The position numbers and the translations under genes are program-made. A stretch of 64,000 nt of DNA. It comes from Arenibacter catalasegens (GTDB taxonomy: Bacteria; Bacteroidota; Bacteroidia; Flavobacteriales; Flavobacteriaceae). Within the stretch, counting starts at the first letter, position 1, and each line of letters opens with the position of its first letter. Below, one piece after another: positions 1 to 7,903 of the stretch. The notes below the pieces were generated by a model. That model did not search any database and was not told where the DNA came from. It saw nothing but the letters and a program-made list of their open reading frames with translations. The DNA is taken from assembly GCF_002909235.1 (NCBI RefSeq), contig NZ_PHQQ01000002.1:62001-126000 (forward strand). Reading direction: 5' to 3'.

Positions 1-9
1 CCATACTTC

Positions 10-1389
10 ATGTACACCATCATAGATATTGAGACTACCGGAAACGGAATAAAAGGCAATAAGATTACGGAGATTTCCATCTTCAAATTTGATGGTTATG
101 AGGTACTGGATGAATATACTTCCTTAGTAAATCCCGAATGTGAAATTCCGTACTTTATAACCGGTTTAACAGGAATTGATGACAATATGGTGCGCAATGC
201 CCCCACTTGGGAAGAAGTGGCTCCAAAGGTCCTGGCAATGACCCAAGACACCATATTCGTAGCCCATAGCGTAAATTTTGACTATAACGTCATTAAAAAT
301 GAATTTCAGAATATCGGAATTAATTTTTCCCGTAAAAAATTATGTACCGTTAGATTATCCCGAAAATTGATTCCGGGGCTAAATTCATATAGTTTAGGCA
401 AATTATGCACCTCCTTAAATATACCCCTGACCGATCGCCATAGGGCGAAAGGAGATGCCCAGGCAACAGTACTTTTATTTATAAAATTACTACGCTCTGA
501 TGGTGCCGAAAAAGTATTTAAGTCCTTTTTGGATTCACGTTCACAAGAGGCCACACTTCCTCCTTCGCTAGCTAAGGAAATCTTTGAAAGATTGCCCAAT
601 TCTCCCGGAGTATATTATTTTAAGGATGAAAAAGGAACCATTATTTACGTGGGTAAGGCCATTGATATAAAAAAACGGGTATTGAGTCATTTTTACGACA
701 AGGCCACCAAAGAAATTCTCAAGTGCAAGGCTATACATGATATATATTTTGAATTATCGGGTAGTGAGCTGGTTGCCTTATTAATGGAGTCTGCAGCTAT
801 AAAACAACATTTCCCAGTGTACAATCAAAGTCAAAAACGAACGCCTCAGGAATATGCTATTTTCTCCTATGAGGATAGAAAAGGCATACTGCACTTGGCC
901 TACAATAAATTAAAATTGGCCCCCAATCCCTTAGCGACTTTTAACAACATAACAGAATGTAGATTGTTTATGGAAGAATTGTGCAAGGCCTATGGGCTAT
1001 GTCCAAAATTCTGCCATTTACAGGAAAACATCTCCAGTTGTTCCCATTATAGCATAAGTAACTGCACAGGAATCTGTAGAGGAACGGAATCTCCTACTGA
1101 ATATAATTTCAAAGTAAAAACGGCCCTTGAGGAATTAATGCTCAAAAATCAAAATATCGTAATCAAAGAAAAGGGAAGGTATAAAAAGGAAGAAGGGTTT
1201 GTTTTGGTTACCAACAACAAATATAGAGGCTACGGATTTATACCAAAAAATGAACAAGTAATTACCGTGGACCATTTGGAGAATTTTTTGGAACTCCAAA
1301 AGGAAAATATGGACACAAAACGAATTCTTTCAGGGTATTTAAGAAAATACCCCAACAAAGCAATTCTGTTATCCACTATTTCCATTTAA
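10..1389 (+). CDS. DEDD exonuclease (Pol III epsilon-like) fused to GIY-YIG nuclease domain
   Basis: A 459-residue protein. Residues 1-165 are a DnaQ-type 3'-5' exonuclease: the ExoI motif IIDIETTG holds the acidic pair D6 and E8, and a later HRAKGD stretch fits the ExoIII HxxxxxD motif. Residues about 195-275 are a GIY-YIG domain of UvrC/Cho type, with PGVYYF and IIYVGKA. The C-terminal 180 residues contain a Cys cluster (CxLCxKFCxL, then CSHYSISNCTGIC). Fusions of epsilon-like exonucleases with a UvrC-like N-terminus are known in Bacteroidota and Actinobacteria. A role in DNA repair is inferred from the domains. The ATG at 10 is so close to the window edge that an earlier start cannot be excluded, but the exonuclease domain is complete. 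Confidence 0.85.
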   Translation: MYTIIDIETTGNGIKGNKITEISIFKFDGYEVLDEYTSLVNPECEIPYFITGLTGIDDNMVRNAPTWEEVAPKVLAMTQDTIFVAHSVNFDYNVIKNEFQNIGINFSRKKLCTVRLSRKLIPGLNSYSLGKLCTSLNIPLTDRHRAKGDAQATVLLFIKLLRSDGAEKVFKSFLDSRSQEATLPPSLAKEIFERLPNSPGVYYFKDEKGTIIYVGKAIDIKKRVLSHFYDKATKEILKCKAIHDIYFELSGSELVALLMESAAIKQHFPVYNQSQKRTPQEYAIFSYEDRKGILHLAYNKLKLAPNPLATFNNITECRLFMEELCKAYGLCPKFCHLQENISSCSHYSISNCTGICRGTESPTEYNFKVKTALEELMLKNQNIVIKEKGRYKKEEGFVLVTNNKYRGYGFIPKNEQVITVDHLENFLELQKENMDTKRILSGYLRKYPNKAILLSTISI

Positions 1390-1432
1390 AGAAAAGGAGC
1401 CGAAAATTATCACACTAAGGATGCGCCCCTAT

Positions 1433-1561
1433 CTATTTCTTCTTGCCACTGTTCATCAACATCAATACGGCTACAACCAAACCAACACAAACAGCTGCAA
1501 AAACCGCAATCATTATTATTCCGTTGCTCCAATTCACTAAAGGAAAGTACTGTAAAATCAT
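1433..1561 (-). CDS. Small single-pass membrane protein, 42 residues, unrecognised
   Basis: An ATG-initiated frame of 42 codons ending in TAG. The protein starts MILQYFPLVNWSNG, continues with one strongly hydrophobic helix of about 22 residues (IIMIAVFAAVCVGLVVAVLM), and ends in the basic tail SGKKK. This is the layout of a small inner-membrane protein with a cytoplasmic C-terminus. It fills an otherwise empty 243-bp gap. A TAnnTTTG-like box (TATTTTAG) lies 26 bp upstream of the ATG, and an ATGAT-N4-ATCAC palindrome is centred 33 bp further up, the same geometry as the nos promoter at 59.7 kb. I do not recognise the family. A small subunit of a respiratory oxidase is one possibility, but nothing in the sequence proves it. 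Confidence 0.6.
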   Translation of the reverse strand: MILQYFPLVNWSNGIIMIAVFAAVCVGLVVAVLMLMNSGKKK

Positions 1562-1586
1562 AGATACGTATTTTAGATTCAGTAGG

Positions 1587-1594
1587 CTAAAATA
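1587..1594 (-). promoter_or_regulatory. Candidate -7 box for the 42-residue membrane protein gene
   Basis: The minus strand reads TATTTTAG, one mismatch from the Bacteroidota -7 consensus TAnnTTTG. It would start transcription about 22 nt upstream of the ATG at 1561. No TTG is seen at the -33 position, which fits a promoter that needs an activator. Confidence 0.4.
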
Positions 1595-1616
1595 TATACA
1601 AACCCAAATTTAAAAT

Positions 1617-1630
1617 ATGATAAATATCAC
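1617..1630. promoter_or_regulatory. FNR/DNR-like operator upstream of small membrane protein gene
   Basis: ATGATAAATATCAC is a 5-4-5 inverted repeat with one mismatch and the TGA-N6-TCA core typical of Fnr-type sites. Its centre (1623.5) is exactly 33 bp from the centre of the candidate -7 box at 1587-1594. That is the same spacing as at the nos promoter. Confidence 0.5.
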
Positions 1631-1632
1631 TT

Positions 1633-3042
1633 TTAAAGCGTCGTTGGGCAAACATAGTCGGTTACTGCATATCCAGAATCCTTAATTTCCGCATATCCTC
1701 CTGCAATATCCACTAGATTATGTATTCCCCTACTTTTTAAAATTGAAGCCGCAATTACGGACCTATACCCTCCTGCACAATGCACGTAAAAGGTTTGCTC
1801 CTTGGGGAATTCCGCCATATGATCATTTAAAAAATCCAATGGGGTATTATTTGCATTTTCTATATGTTCGGAAAGATATTCGGACTCCTTACGCACATCA
1901 AAAACCAGCTTTTCTTCGTTCTTAAGAGTATCTTTCAACTCCTTGGCAGGAATGGAAGTGATGGTGTCGTATTCTTTTCCGGCGGTTTTCCAAGCCTTAA
2001 AACTTCCTTCTAAATAGCCCACGGTCGCATCGAATCCAACCCTAGACAATCTAATGATGGCTTCTTCTTCCCTACCTTCAGGCGCCACCAATAAGATAGG
2101 TTGCTTGGTATCGGCAATAAGAGCACCTACCCATGGTGCAAAACTCCCATCCAATCCAATAAATATAGATCTAGGAACATATCCTTGAACAAAATCGTTT
2201 TGATGCCTCACATCCAGTATTATGGCGTCCGTTGCATTAGCAGCCTCTTCAAATTCATCTGGAGACAAGGAGGTTGTTCCTCTTTCCAATACTTCGGCTA
2301 TATCCTCATAGCCTTCCTTGTTCATCTTTACGTTAAGTGGAAAATATTTGGGAGGTGGCAAAAGACCATCTGTAACCTCCTTAACAAACTCCTCCTTGGT
2401 CATATCTGCACGTAGGGCATAATTCATTTTCTTTTGATTCCCGAGGGTATCCACCGTTTCTTTCATCATGTTCTTTCCACAGGCAGATCCCGCACCATGG
2501 GCTGGATATACCACAACATCATCCGCCAAAGGCATAATTTTATTTCTAAGACTATCAAACAATAAACCTGCCAAATCTTCTTGGGTCATATTGGCGGCCT
2601 TTTGAGCAAGATCTGGTCTACCCACATCACCAAGGAACAAGGTATCCCCCGAAAATATAGCATAATCCTTACCGTTTACATCCTTCAATAAATAGGTGGT
2701 GCTTTCCATAGTGTGGCCAGGAGTATGTAATGCCCTTATGGTGATATCCCCAAGCTTAAATTCCTGACCATCTTTAGCTATAATAGCATCAAAAGAAGGA
2801 TTGGCAGAGGGTCCATAAACAATTGGCGCACCCGTTTCCTTTGACAAGGTTACGTGACCACTGACAAAATCTGCGTGAAAATGGGTTTCGAATATATATT
2901 TTATAGATGCGTTATCTGCTTTGGCTCTTTTTAAATAGGGCTCTACCTCCCGCAAAGGATCAATTATGGCCACTTCTCCATTACTTTCTATGTAATATGC
3001 CCCCTGCGCTAAACATCCTGTATATATCTGTTCTATTTTCAT
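1633..3042 (-). CDS. MBL-fold hydrolase with two rhodanese domains (persulfide dioxygenase-like)
   Basis: A 469-residue cytoplasmic protein. The N-terminal metallo-beta-lactamase domain (about 1-250) carries the metal motif THFHADFVSGH (H54, H56, D58, H63), as in ETHE1/Blh persulfide dioxygenases. Two rhodanese domains follow. The first (about 260-355) has APEGRE where the active-site loop should be, so it lacks the catalytic Cys. The second has an intact loop CAGGYRS with C422. ETHE1-rhodanese fusions are known to oxidise or transfer glutathione or protein persulfide sulfur, and that role is inferred here. The gene stands alone behind its own promoter (TACCTTTG at 3215-3222) with a Crp/Fnr-type operator, and shares that operator design with the sulfate/anion transporter gene next to it. 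Confidence 0.85.
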   Translation of the reverse strand: MKIEQIYTGCLAQGAYYIESNGEVAIIDPLREVEPYLKRAKADNASIKYIFETHFHADFVSGHVTLSKETGAPIVYGPSANPSFDAIIAKDGQEFKLGDITIRALHTPGHTMESTTYLLKDVNGKDYAIFSGDTLFLGDVGRPDLAQKAANMTQEDLAGLLFDSLRNKIMPLADDVVVYPAHGAGSACGKNMMKETVDTLGNQKKMNYALRADMTKEEFVKEVTDGLLPPPKYFPLNVKMNKEGYEDIAEVLERGTTSLSPDEFEEAANATDAIILDVRHQNDFVQGYVPRSIFIGLDGSFAPWVGALIADTKQPILLVAPEGREEEAIIRLSRVGFDATVGYLEGSFKAWKTAGKEYDTITSIPAKELKDTLKNEEKLVFDVRKESEYLSEHIENANNTPLDFLNDHMAEFPKEQTFYVHCAGGYRSVIAASILKSRGIHNLVDIAGGYAEIKDSGYAVTDYVCPTTL

Positions 3043-3214
3043 CTGTTTATGTTTATAAGTTCTTAAAAGGTCATCCCAATATTTATCGGGAGTAATTCAC
3101 CATTATACATTTTCGTTGGTAACCAAAATTGTTATGGTACATGTCATATTCCTCGTTTTTTGTGAAGTATTATTATAAAATAATCAAAAAAAATTAAATG
3201 GAAATTTACCTGTA

Positions 3215-3222
3215 CAAAGGTA
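3215..3222 (-). promoter_or_regulatory. -7 box of the MBL-rhodanese promoter
   Basis: The minus strand reads TACCTTTG, a perfect TAnnTTTG box. Predicted transcription start is near 3211, giving a leader of about 170 nt. The box is part of a larger inverted repeat, ATTTACC-N8-GGTAAAT (3204-3225). Confidence 0.6.
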
Positions 3223-3244
3223 AATAATCTAACCCTTTGAGTCT

Positions 3245-3258
3245 GTAACTTTAGTTAC
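3245..3258. promoter_or_regulatory. Crp/Fnr-type operator GTAAC-N4-GTTAC for MBL-rhodanese
   Basis: GTAACtttaGTTAC is a perfect 5-4-5 palindrome overlapping the stop codon of the SulP gene. Its centre (3251.5) is 33 bp from the centre of the TACCTTTG box, so it sits at about -40 from the predicted start, a class II activator position. The same core recurs in front of SulP with identical spacing. Confidence 0.6.
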
Positions 3259-4975
3259 TTAGGTTCTGATATGCGACTTTTTCCCTTAAACCGTTAATGG
3301 TATTGGGATCGTCATAATAAGCTACGGCCTCTTTTATTTTTACAAAAAGATACTTCTTGTCCAAGCTCTTGACGATTCCACTTTCGAAAATAATGTCCCT
3401 TGTTGGACCAATAGCTCCTGCAATGTAGAACTGAATATTCATTTGATGAATCTCATCAATAACATTCATTAACATTGTGGAAGCCGTTGAATCTATGTAA
3501 TTAATAGCTTCAGCATTTAATATCACTGCTTTTAATCCAGGTCCTTTGGCTTTAATATACTTAGAGAGTTGACTTTTAAAATAAGTTGAATTTCCAAAGT
3601 ACAATTGCGAATCGAACCTCACAATTAAAAGATCTGGTCTAACTTCTACTTCTTGCCCAAAACGCTCAATATTCTTGTAGTATTCAGAACCTATTACATT
3701 TCCCAATACTGCAAAATGTGGCTTGGATGTTCTATAGACCATCAATAATAAAGATAGTAATACCCCAACTAGAATTCCCTCTACTATACCTATTGAAAGT
3801 GTAATTAAGAAAGTGACCAGAAGTACTAGAAACTCATCCTTGCGTTGTTTCCATAATTTTTTGGGATAGGTAAGATCTATTAATCCAAAAACTGAAACCA
3901 TAATAATAGATGCGAGTGCTGCCTTTGGTAAATTATAAAATAAAGGGGTTAGAAATAAAAGTGTCAGAGCCACCATACCAACACTTATTACAGAGGCTAT
4001 TGTCGTTTTTGCACCCGCTTCGTAATTAATCGCTGATCTAGAAAAACTAGCGGTGACCGAATACGATTGAAAAAATGAACCTACTATATTTGAAGCCCCC
4101 AAAGCAATCAATTCTTGATTGGGGTCTATGGTTTCAACCTTATTTTTTTCCTCAAATGCCCTACCAATGGAAATGGCCTCCAAATAACCCACAAAGGCCA
4201 GGGTAAGTGCAATGGGCCAGACATCCCTAAACTTTTCAAAACTAAAATTATGGATTTTGAATGATGGCAATCCTGCCGGTACCTCCCCTACTACCTGAAC
4301 ATCATAGGCTTCTAAGTTAAAGAAGTAAACGGCCAAACTACTTAATACAACTACCAAAAGAATAGCCGGAAATTTTTTAAACCACTTTTTAAAAGAAACA
4401 ATAATTAGTATGCCAATAATCCCAATCCCAAAATCATAGATATTGGTTTCCGAAATATGTTGAAAAGCGTTAATTACCAATCTATGAAATTGATTGCTAC
4501 TGGCAATATCCGCGCCCAATAAATGCTTTAGTTGACTGAAAATAATAATTACTGCTGCGGCCGAGGTAAATCCGCTAATTACGGGTCTGGACATAAAATT
4601 CACCAAAAACCCCATACGTAAAAAACCCAACAGCATCTGAAAAGCTCCTATCATAAAAGCAAGGAACAAGGCCATTAGAATATAATTCTCAACACCTGTT
4701 ATGGCCAAGGTTCCCAGTCCTGCTGCCACCAAAAGTGAATCCATAGCTACGGGTCCAACAGCAATCTGCCTAGAGGTGCCCAAAAAGGCATATACTAAAA
4801 TAGGAAACAATGAGGCATACAAGCCATAAACAGGAGGTAGTCCGGCAATCATGGCATAGGCCATACCCTGGGGAATTAAAATCACACCCACGGTTATCCC
4901 GGCCACCAAATCTTTTCCAAAAAGGTTTTTATTGTATTTTGGAAGCCAATCCAGAAAAGGTAAATATCTCCTCAT
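3251..4975 (-). CDS. SulP-family inorganic anion transporter with STAS domain
   Basis: A 574-residue protein with the SulP/SLC26 layout. An N-terminal membrane domain of 10-14 helices begins near residue 20 (VAGITVGVILIPQGMAYAMIAGLPPVYGLY region, a classic SulP signature), and a cytoplasmic STAS domain occupies about 445-555 (VILNAEAINYIDSTA). Sulfate is the commonest substrate in the family; bicarbonate and other anions are also transported by members, so the substrate is not fixed by sequence. The shared operator with the MBL-rhodanese gene points to sulfur chemistry. The ATG at 4975 lies within a few bases of the predicted transcription start, so the message may be nearly leaderless. Confidence 0.9.
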   Translation of the reverse strand: MRRYLPFLDWLPKYNKNLFGKDLVAGITVGVILIPQGMAYAMIAGLPPVYGLYASLFPILVYAFLGTSRQIAVGPVAMDSLLVAAGLGTLAITGVENYILMALFLAFMIGAFQMLLGFLRMGFLVNFMSRPVISGFTSAAAVIIIFSQLKHLLGADIASSNQFHRLVINAFQHISETNIYDFGIGIIGILIIVSFKKWFKKFPAILLVVVLSSLAVYFFNLEAYDVQVVGEVPAGLPSFKIHNFSFEKFRDVWPIALTLAFVGYLEAISIGRAFEEKNKVETIDPNQELIALGASNIVGSFFQSYSVTASFSRSAINYEAGAKTTIASVISVGMVALTLLFLTPLFYNLPKAALASIIMVSVFGLIDLTYPKKLWKQRKDEFLVLLVTFLITLSIGIVEGILVGVLLSLLLMVYRTSKPHFAVLGNVIGSEYYKNIERFGQEVEVRPDLLIVRFDSQLYFGNSTYFKSQLSKYIKAKGPGLKAVILNAEAINYIDSTASTMLMNVIDEIHQMNIQFYIAGAIGPTRDIIFESGIVKSLDKKYLFVKIKEAVAYYDDPNTINGLREKVAYQNLSN

Positions 4976-4979
4976 TCAC

Positions 4980-4987
4980 CAAATTTA
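4980..4987 (-). promoter_or_regulatory. -7 box of the SulP promoter
   Basis: The minus strand reads TAAATTTG, a perfect TAnnTTTG box, 5 bp upstream of the ATG at 4975. The implied transcript starts at or very near the start codon. No -33 TTG element is visible. Confidence 0.55.
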
Positions 4988-5006
4988 ATGTTAAATACCT
5001 AATTTG

Positions 5007-5026
5007 TGTGTAACGATGGTTACACA
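5007..5026. promoter_or_regulatory. Crp/Fnr-type operator for SulP, perfect 8-4-8 palindrome
   Basis: TGTGTAACgatgGTTACACA is a perfect inverted repeat with 8-bp arms. Its inner core GTAAC-N4-GTTAC matches the operator at 3245-3258. Its centre (5016.5) is 33 bp from the centre of the -7 box at 4980-4987. The likely regulator is the Crp/Fnr protein encoded at 7261-7893, inferred from proximity. Confidence 0.65.
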
Positions 5027-5123
5027 TTATTAATTTAAAAAATCTATTCCTTCATTGGAATTGGATATAAATAAAGTTTAAATAATTTATCTTGTACCTT
5101 CAAATCAGATAATTCCATAAAAC

Positions 5124-6002
5124 ATGCAAAAATTCACAACTGTCATTGGTTGCCTCATAGTTTCCTTACTTCTTAGTCAATGCACCACCATAAAATCTGT
5201 TGCCCAAGAAAAAAACGATGGCTGGGTTGCCATGTTCAATGGAAAGGACATTAATGATTGGACCACTAAAATTCACCATTATGACGTTGGGGATAATTAT
5301 GGAGATACCTTTAGAGTGGAAGACAGTATCATTAAAGTACGCTATGACAATTATGAGGGTGATTTTAACGAAAGATACGGACACCTATATTATAATACCC
5401 CCTATTCCTACTATCATTTTGTTGTGGAATATCGCTTTGTAGGCGAATTACATCCAGGGGCCCCCAGCTATACCATAAAGAATAGTGGGGTAATGTTTCA
5501 TTCCCAAGACCCCAGGACCATGCCCAAAGAGCAAGACTGGCCCATATCAGTGGAATTGCAATTGTTAGCTGGCTTGGAAGAAGGAAAGTCACGACCCACA
5601 GGAAATATGTGTTCGCCTGGAACAGATGTGGTATACGAAGGTAAAATAGATCCTAGACATTGTATTAATTCCTCTTCAAAAACCTATTTCGGTGATCAAT
5701 GGGTGCGTGCAGAGGCTATCGTTATGGGGGATTCCATAGTAACCCATATTATTAATGGTGATCAAGTATTACAATATACCAAACCACAAATAGGCGGCGG
5801 TGTTGCCAACCGCTATGATCCGGCAATCAAGATCGATGGTAAATTATTGAAGGATGGCTTTATTGCCTTACAGGCGGAAGGGCAACCCATAGATTTTAGA
5901 AAAGTGGAAATTAAGAACTTAAAGGGATGCATGGACCCCAAAGCCTCGAATTATAGGAAATACTATATTAAATCTGACCCCGAGGATTGTAAGTATAATT
6001 AA
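5124..6002 (+). CDS. DUF1080 lipoprotein (3-keto-disaccharide hydrolase-like)
   Basis: A 292-residue exported lipoprotein: the signal peptide ends in LLLSQC, with C20 as the lipidation site. The body is one DUF1080 beta-sandwich (concanavalin-like): WVAMFNGKDINDW near the start, SGVMFHSQDP in the middle, QAEGQPIDFRKVEIKNL near the end. A short C-terminal motif (GCMDPKASNYRK, EDCKY) is often found after this domain in Bacteroidota. Members of the family have been described as acting on 3-keto-glycosides, which fits the GMC oxidoreductase operon at 30-33.6 kb, though the two loci are not adjacent. The gene is monocistronic and divergent from SulP. Confidence 0.85.
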   Translation: MQKFTTVIGCLIVSLLLSQCTTIKSVAQEKNDGWVAMFNGKDINDWTTKIHHYDVGDNYGDTFRVEDSIIKVRYDNYEGDFNERYGHLYYNTPYSYYHFVVEYRFVGELHPGAPSYTIKNSGVMFHSQDPRTMPKEQDWPISVELQLLAGLEEGKSRPTGNMCSPGTDVVYEGKIDPRHCINSSSKTYFGDQWVRAEAIVMGDSIVTHIINGDQVLQYTKPQIGGGVANRYDPAIKIDGKLLKDGFIALQAEGQPIDFRKVEIKNLKGCMDPKASNYRKYYIKSDPEDCKYN

Positions 6003-6020
6003 CACTACGCTCCCCTAGGT

Positions 6021-7199
6021 CTATTGTATATCTCCCCCAACGGGCAATCCACTGGGGACTTTTTCAGGAATTTCCTTGTCAAAATTGTCGTCGTTAAGGG
6101 TGTTTAAAAAAGAAATAATCAAGGACATATCCTTAACGCTGAGTTGAAGTTCTTTCACAAAGGGGTCGAACATATCCTTGGACACAGACGGATTTCGTGT
6201 TTTCCCAAAGGAGATATCCTCATAAAACTCCAATACCTGCTTTAAATTTTGAAAGGCGCCATTGTGCATATACGGTGCGGTGAAACGTAAATTTCTGAGA
6301 GAGGCCGTCCTAAATGCGAAACTTTCCTCAAATCCACTATCGGGCTCTAATACTTTCTTATTCTCGGGCACGCCCAATACATGCAACTTATAATCTGAAA
6401 ACATGGGGCCATTATGGCAATTGATACAACCCACGGATTTAAAAAGTTCCAAACCTTCTTTTTCAGCATGGGAGATGACGTTTACATCACCTGCCATATA
6501 TTGGTCAAAACGGGAATTGTTGGCCACCAAAGTCCTTTCAAAGGCTGCAATCGCCTTCCCTATATGGATACTATCTATTGGAGTATCCGGGCCAAAAGCC
6601 TCTGCAAATAGATTTTTATATTCGGAAATAGATTGAAGTCTTGTTGATACTTCCGTTAAAATTTGCGACTTTGAAAAATGGACTCCTTTCATTTCCTCCA
6701 TGGTCTTTATAGGTTCCAATGCCTGTTTTTCCAAACTCTTTACCCTGTCGTCCCAAAACATTGGAGCGTTCTCAGGATCATAATCCTCTTTCCCATGAAT
6801 CCCATTATATGCAGTGTTCAAAATAGTGGGAGAATTGCGTTTCATTAAGGGGATATTATTGGGTTCCTTAAATACCCTTTTACTGCCTAACCCTAGACCA
6901 TTACTTCCAATGGAAAGATCCAAAAACTCTGCATAGCCGGTTGCTGGGTGGTGACAAGTAGCACAGGCAATGTCCTTACCCCCAGAAAGTATAGGGTCGT
7001 AGAACAATAGCTTTCCCAAAAGTTCCTTCTCCTTGGAATTTGGATTGTCTATAGGCGTTTTAATGTTCTTTGGCAAGGCGGCAACTTTAGCCATTTCCCT
7101 AGGTTGAATCGCATCATTATGCTTTTCCTTTGTAGAATTGCCGCATCCCGTTAATAATAAAAACAGGAATATGACGTACTTACCAAAATCAATCCTCAT
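6021..7199 (-). CDS. Di-heme cytochrome c peroxidase (MauG/CcpA family) lipoprotein
   Basis: 392 residues from the ATG at 7199. An in-frame upstream start at 7232 would add 11 residues ahead of the signal peptide. The signal ends in LLLTGC, a lipobox. Two heme c motifs are visible: CATCH, followed by HPATGY, and CINCHNGP, with a C-terminal region RNLRFTAPYMHNGAF typical of bacterial cytochrome c peroxidases. The protein would reduce hydrogen peroxide, or oxidise a partner as MauG-type enzymes do, in the periplasm. It lies 28 bp downstream of the Crp/Fnr gene's stop codon on the same strand and could be co-transcribed with it. Confidence 0.9.
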   Translation of the reverse strand: MRIDFGKYVIFLFLLLTGCGNSTKEKHNDAIQPREMAKVAALPKNIKTPIDNPNSKEKELLGKLLFYDPILSGGKDIACATCHHPATGYAEFLDLSIGSNGLGLGSKRVFKEPNNIPLMKRNSPTILNTAYNGIHGKEDYDPENAPMFWDDRVKSLEKQALEPIKTMEEMKGVHFSKSQILTEVSTRLQSISEYKNLFAEAFGPDTPIDSIHIGKAIAAFERTLVANNSRFDQYMAGDVNVISHAEKEGLELFKSVGCINCHNGPMFSDYKLHVLGVPENKKVLEPDSGFEESFAFRTASLRNLRFTAPYMHNGAFQNLKQVLEFYEDISFGKTRNPSVSKDMFDPFVKELQLSVKDMSLIISFLNTLNDDNFDKEIPEKVPSGLPVGGDIQ

Positions 7200-7260
7200 A
7201 TATCTCAACTTTTTCCTAGACAAGTTTAACACATAATATTCTCAATAACAAGGCTTAAAC

Positions 7261-7893
7261 CTATAAATCCAAAACTTTTATTTGATTTCTATAAAGTTCT
7301 ATTTTACCTTCATTTTCCATTTTTTTCAAGAGTCGTGACACTACAACACGGGAGGTGTGAAGATCATAGGCAATTTCCTGATGGGTGGCGTACAAAAATT
7401 CATCGTGCGTAACTTTGGCCTTATCCTGCAAGTGCTTTAACAGTCTTTCGTCCATTCTAAGAAAAGCAAGCGTATCTATGGTCTCCATAAGCTCTATCAT
7501 CCTAGCATGGTAACTGTCCAAGATAAACCTTTGCCAAGTCTTATATTTACCCATCCAAGTCTCCAAATAACCAACGGGAATCATTAATAATTCTGTATCG
7601 GTTTCCGCGACTGCCCTTATGCCACTTTTTTTGTCCCCCATGCAACAGGAAAAAGTCATGGCACAAGTATCCCCTTTTTCAACAAAATAAAGCAGCAGTT
7701 CATTACCCTCATCATCCTCCCTCATAACCTTAATGGCTCCGTTCAGCAATAAGGGCATAAACTTAATTGTCCCTCCGATTTCCATTAGAGTTTGGCCCTG
7801 ACTAACTTTTTTATATGAACCAACTTTCCTGATTTCCTCCAACAATTCTGGTTCAAAAAGATAACCATAATGTAATTTCAATGCTTCTATCAT
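7261..7893 (-). CDS. Crp/Fnr-family transcription regulator with Cys-Cys sensor loop
   Basis: A 210-residue protein. The N-terminal cyclic-nucleotide-binding-type beta-barrel spans about 20-120 and the C-terminal winged helix 145-205 (EIAYDLHTSRVVVSRLLKKM). There is no N-terminal [4Fe-4S] Cys set as in Fnr. Instead three cysteines sit together in the barrel: C77, C83 and C84 (CAMTFSCCMGDKKS). This pattern recurs in Bacteroidota regulators close to sulfur genes. A thiol- or persulfide-sensing role is my inference. It is the only Crp/Fnr gene in the window, so it is the prime candidate to bind the GTAAC-N4-GTTAC palindromes at SulP and MBL-rhodanese. Confidence 0.9.
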   Translation of the reverse strand: MIEALKLHYGYLFEPELLEEIRKVGSYKKVSQGQTLMEIGGTIKFMPLLLNGAIKVMREDDEGNELLLYFVEKGDTCAMTFSCCMGDKKSGIRAVAETDTELLMIPVGYLETWMGKYKTWQRFILDSYHARMIELMETIDTLAFLRMDERLLKHLQDKAKVTHDEFLYATHQEIAYDLHTSRVVVSRLLKKMENEGKIELYRNQIKVLDL

Positions 7894-7903
7894 CTTTACC
7901 GTA

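Noticed and set aside
3118-3140. GGTAAC ... GTTATGG repeat in the MBL-rhodanese leader
   Set aside because: The arms are imperfect and separated by 7 bases, and they lie downstream of the predicted start. The site at 3245-3258 explains regulation better.
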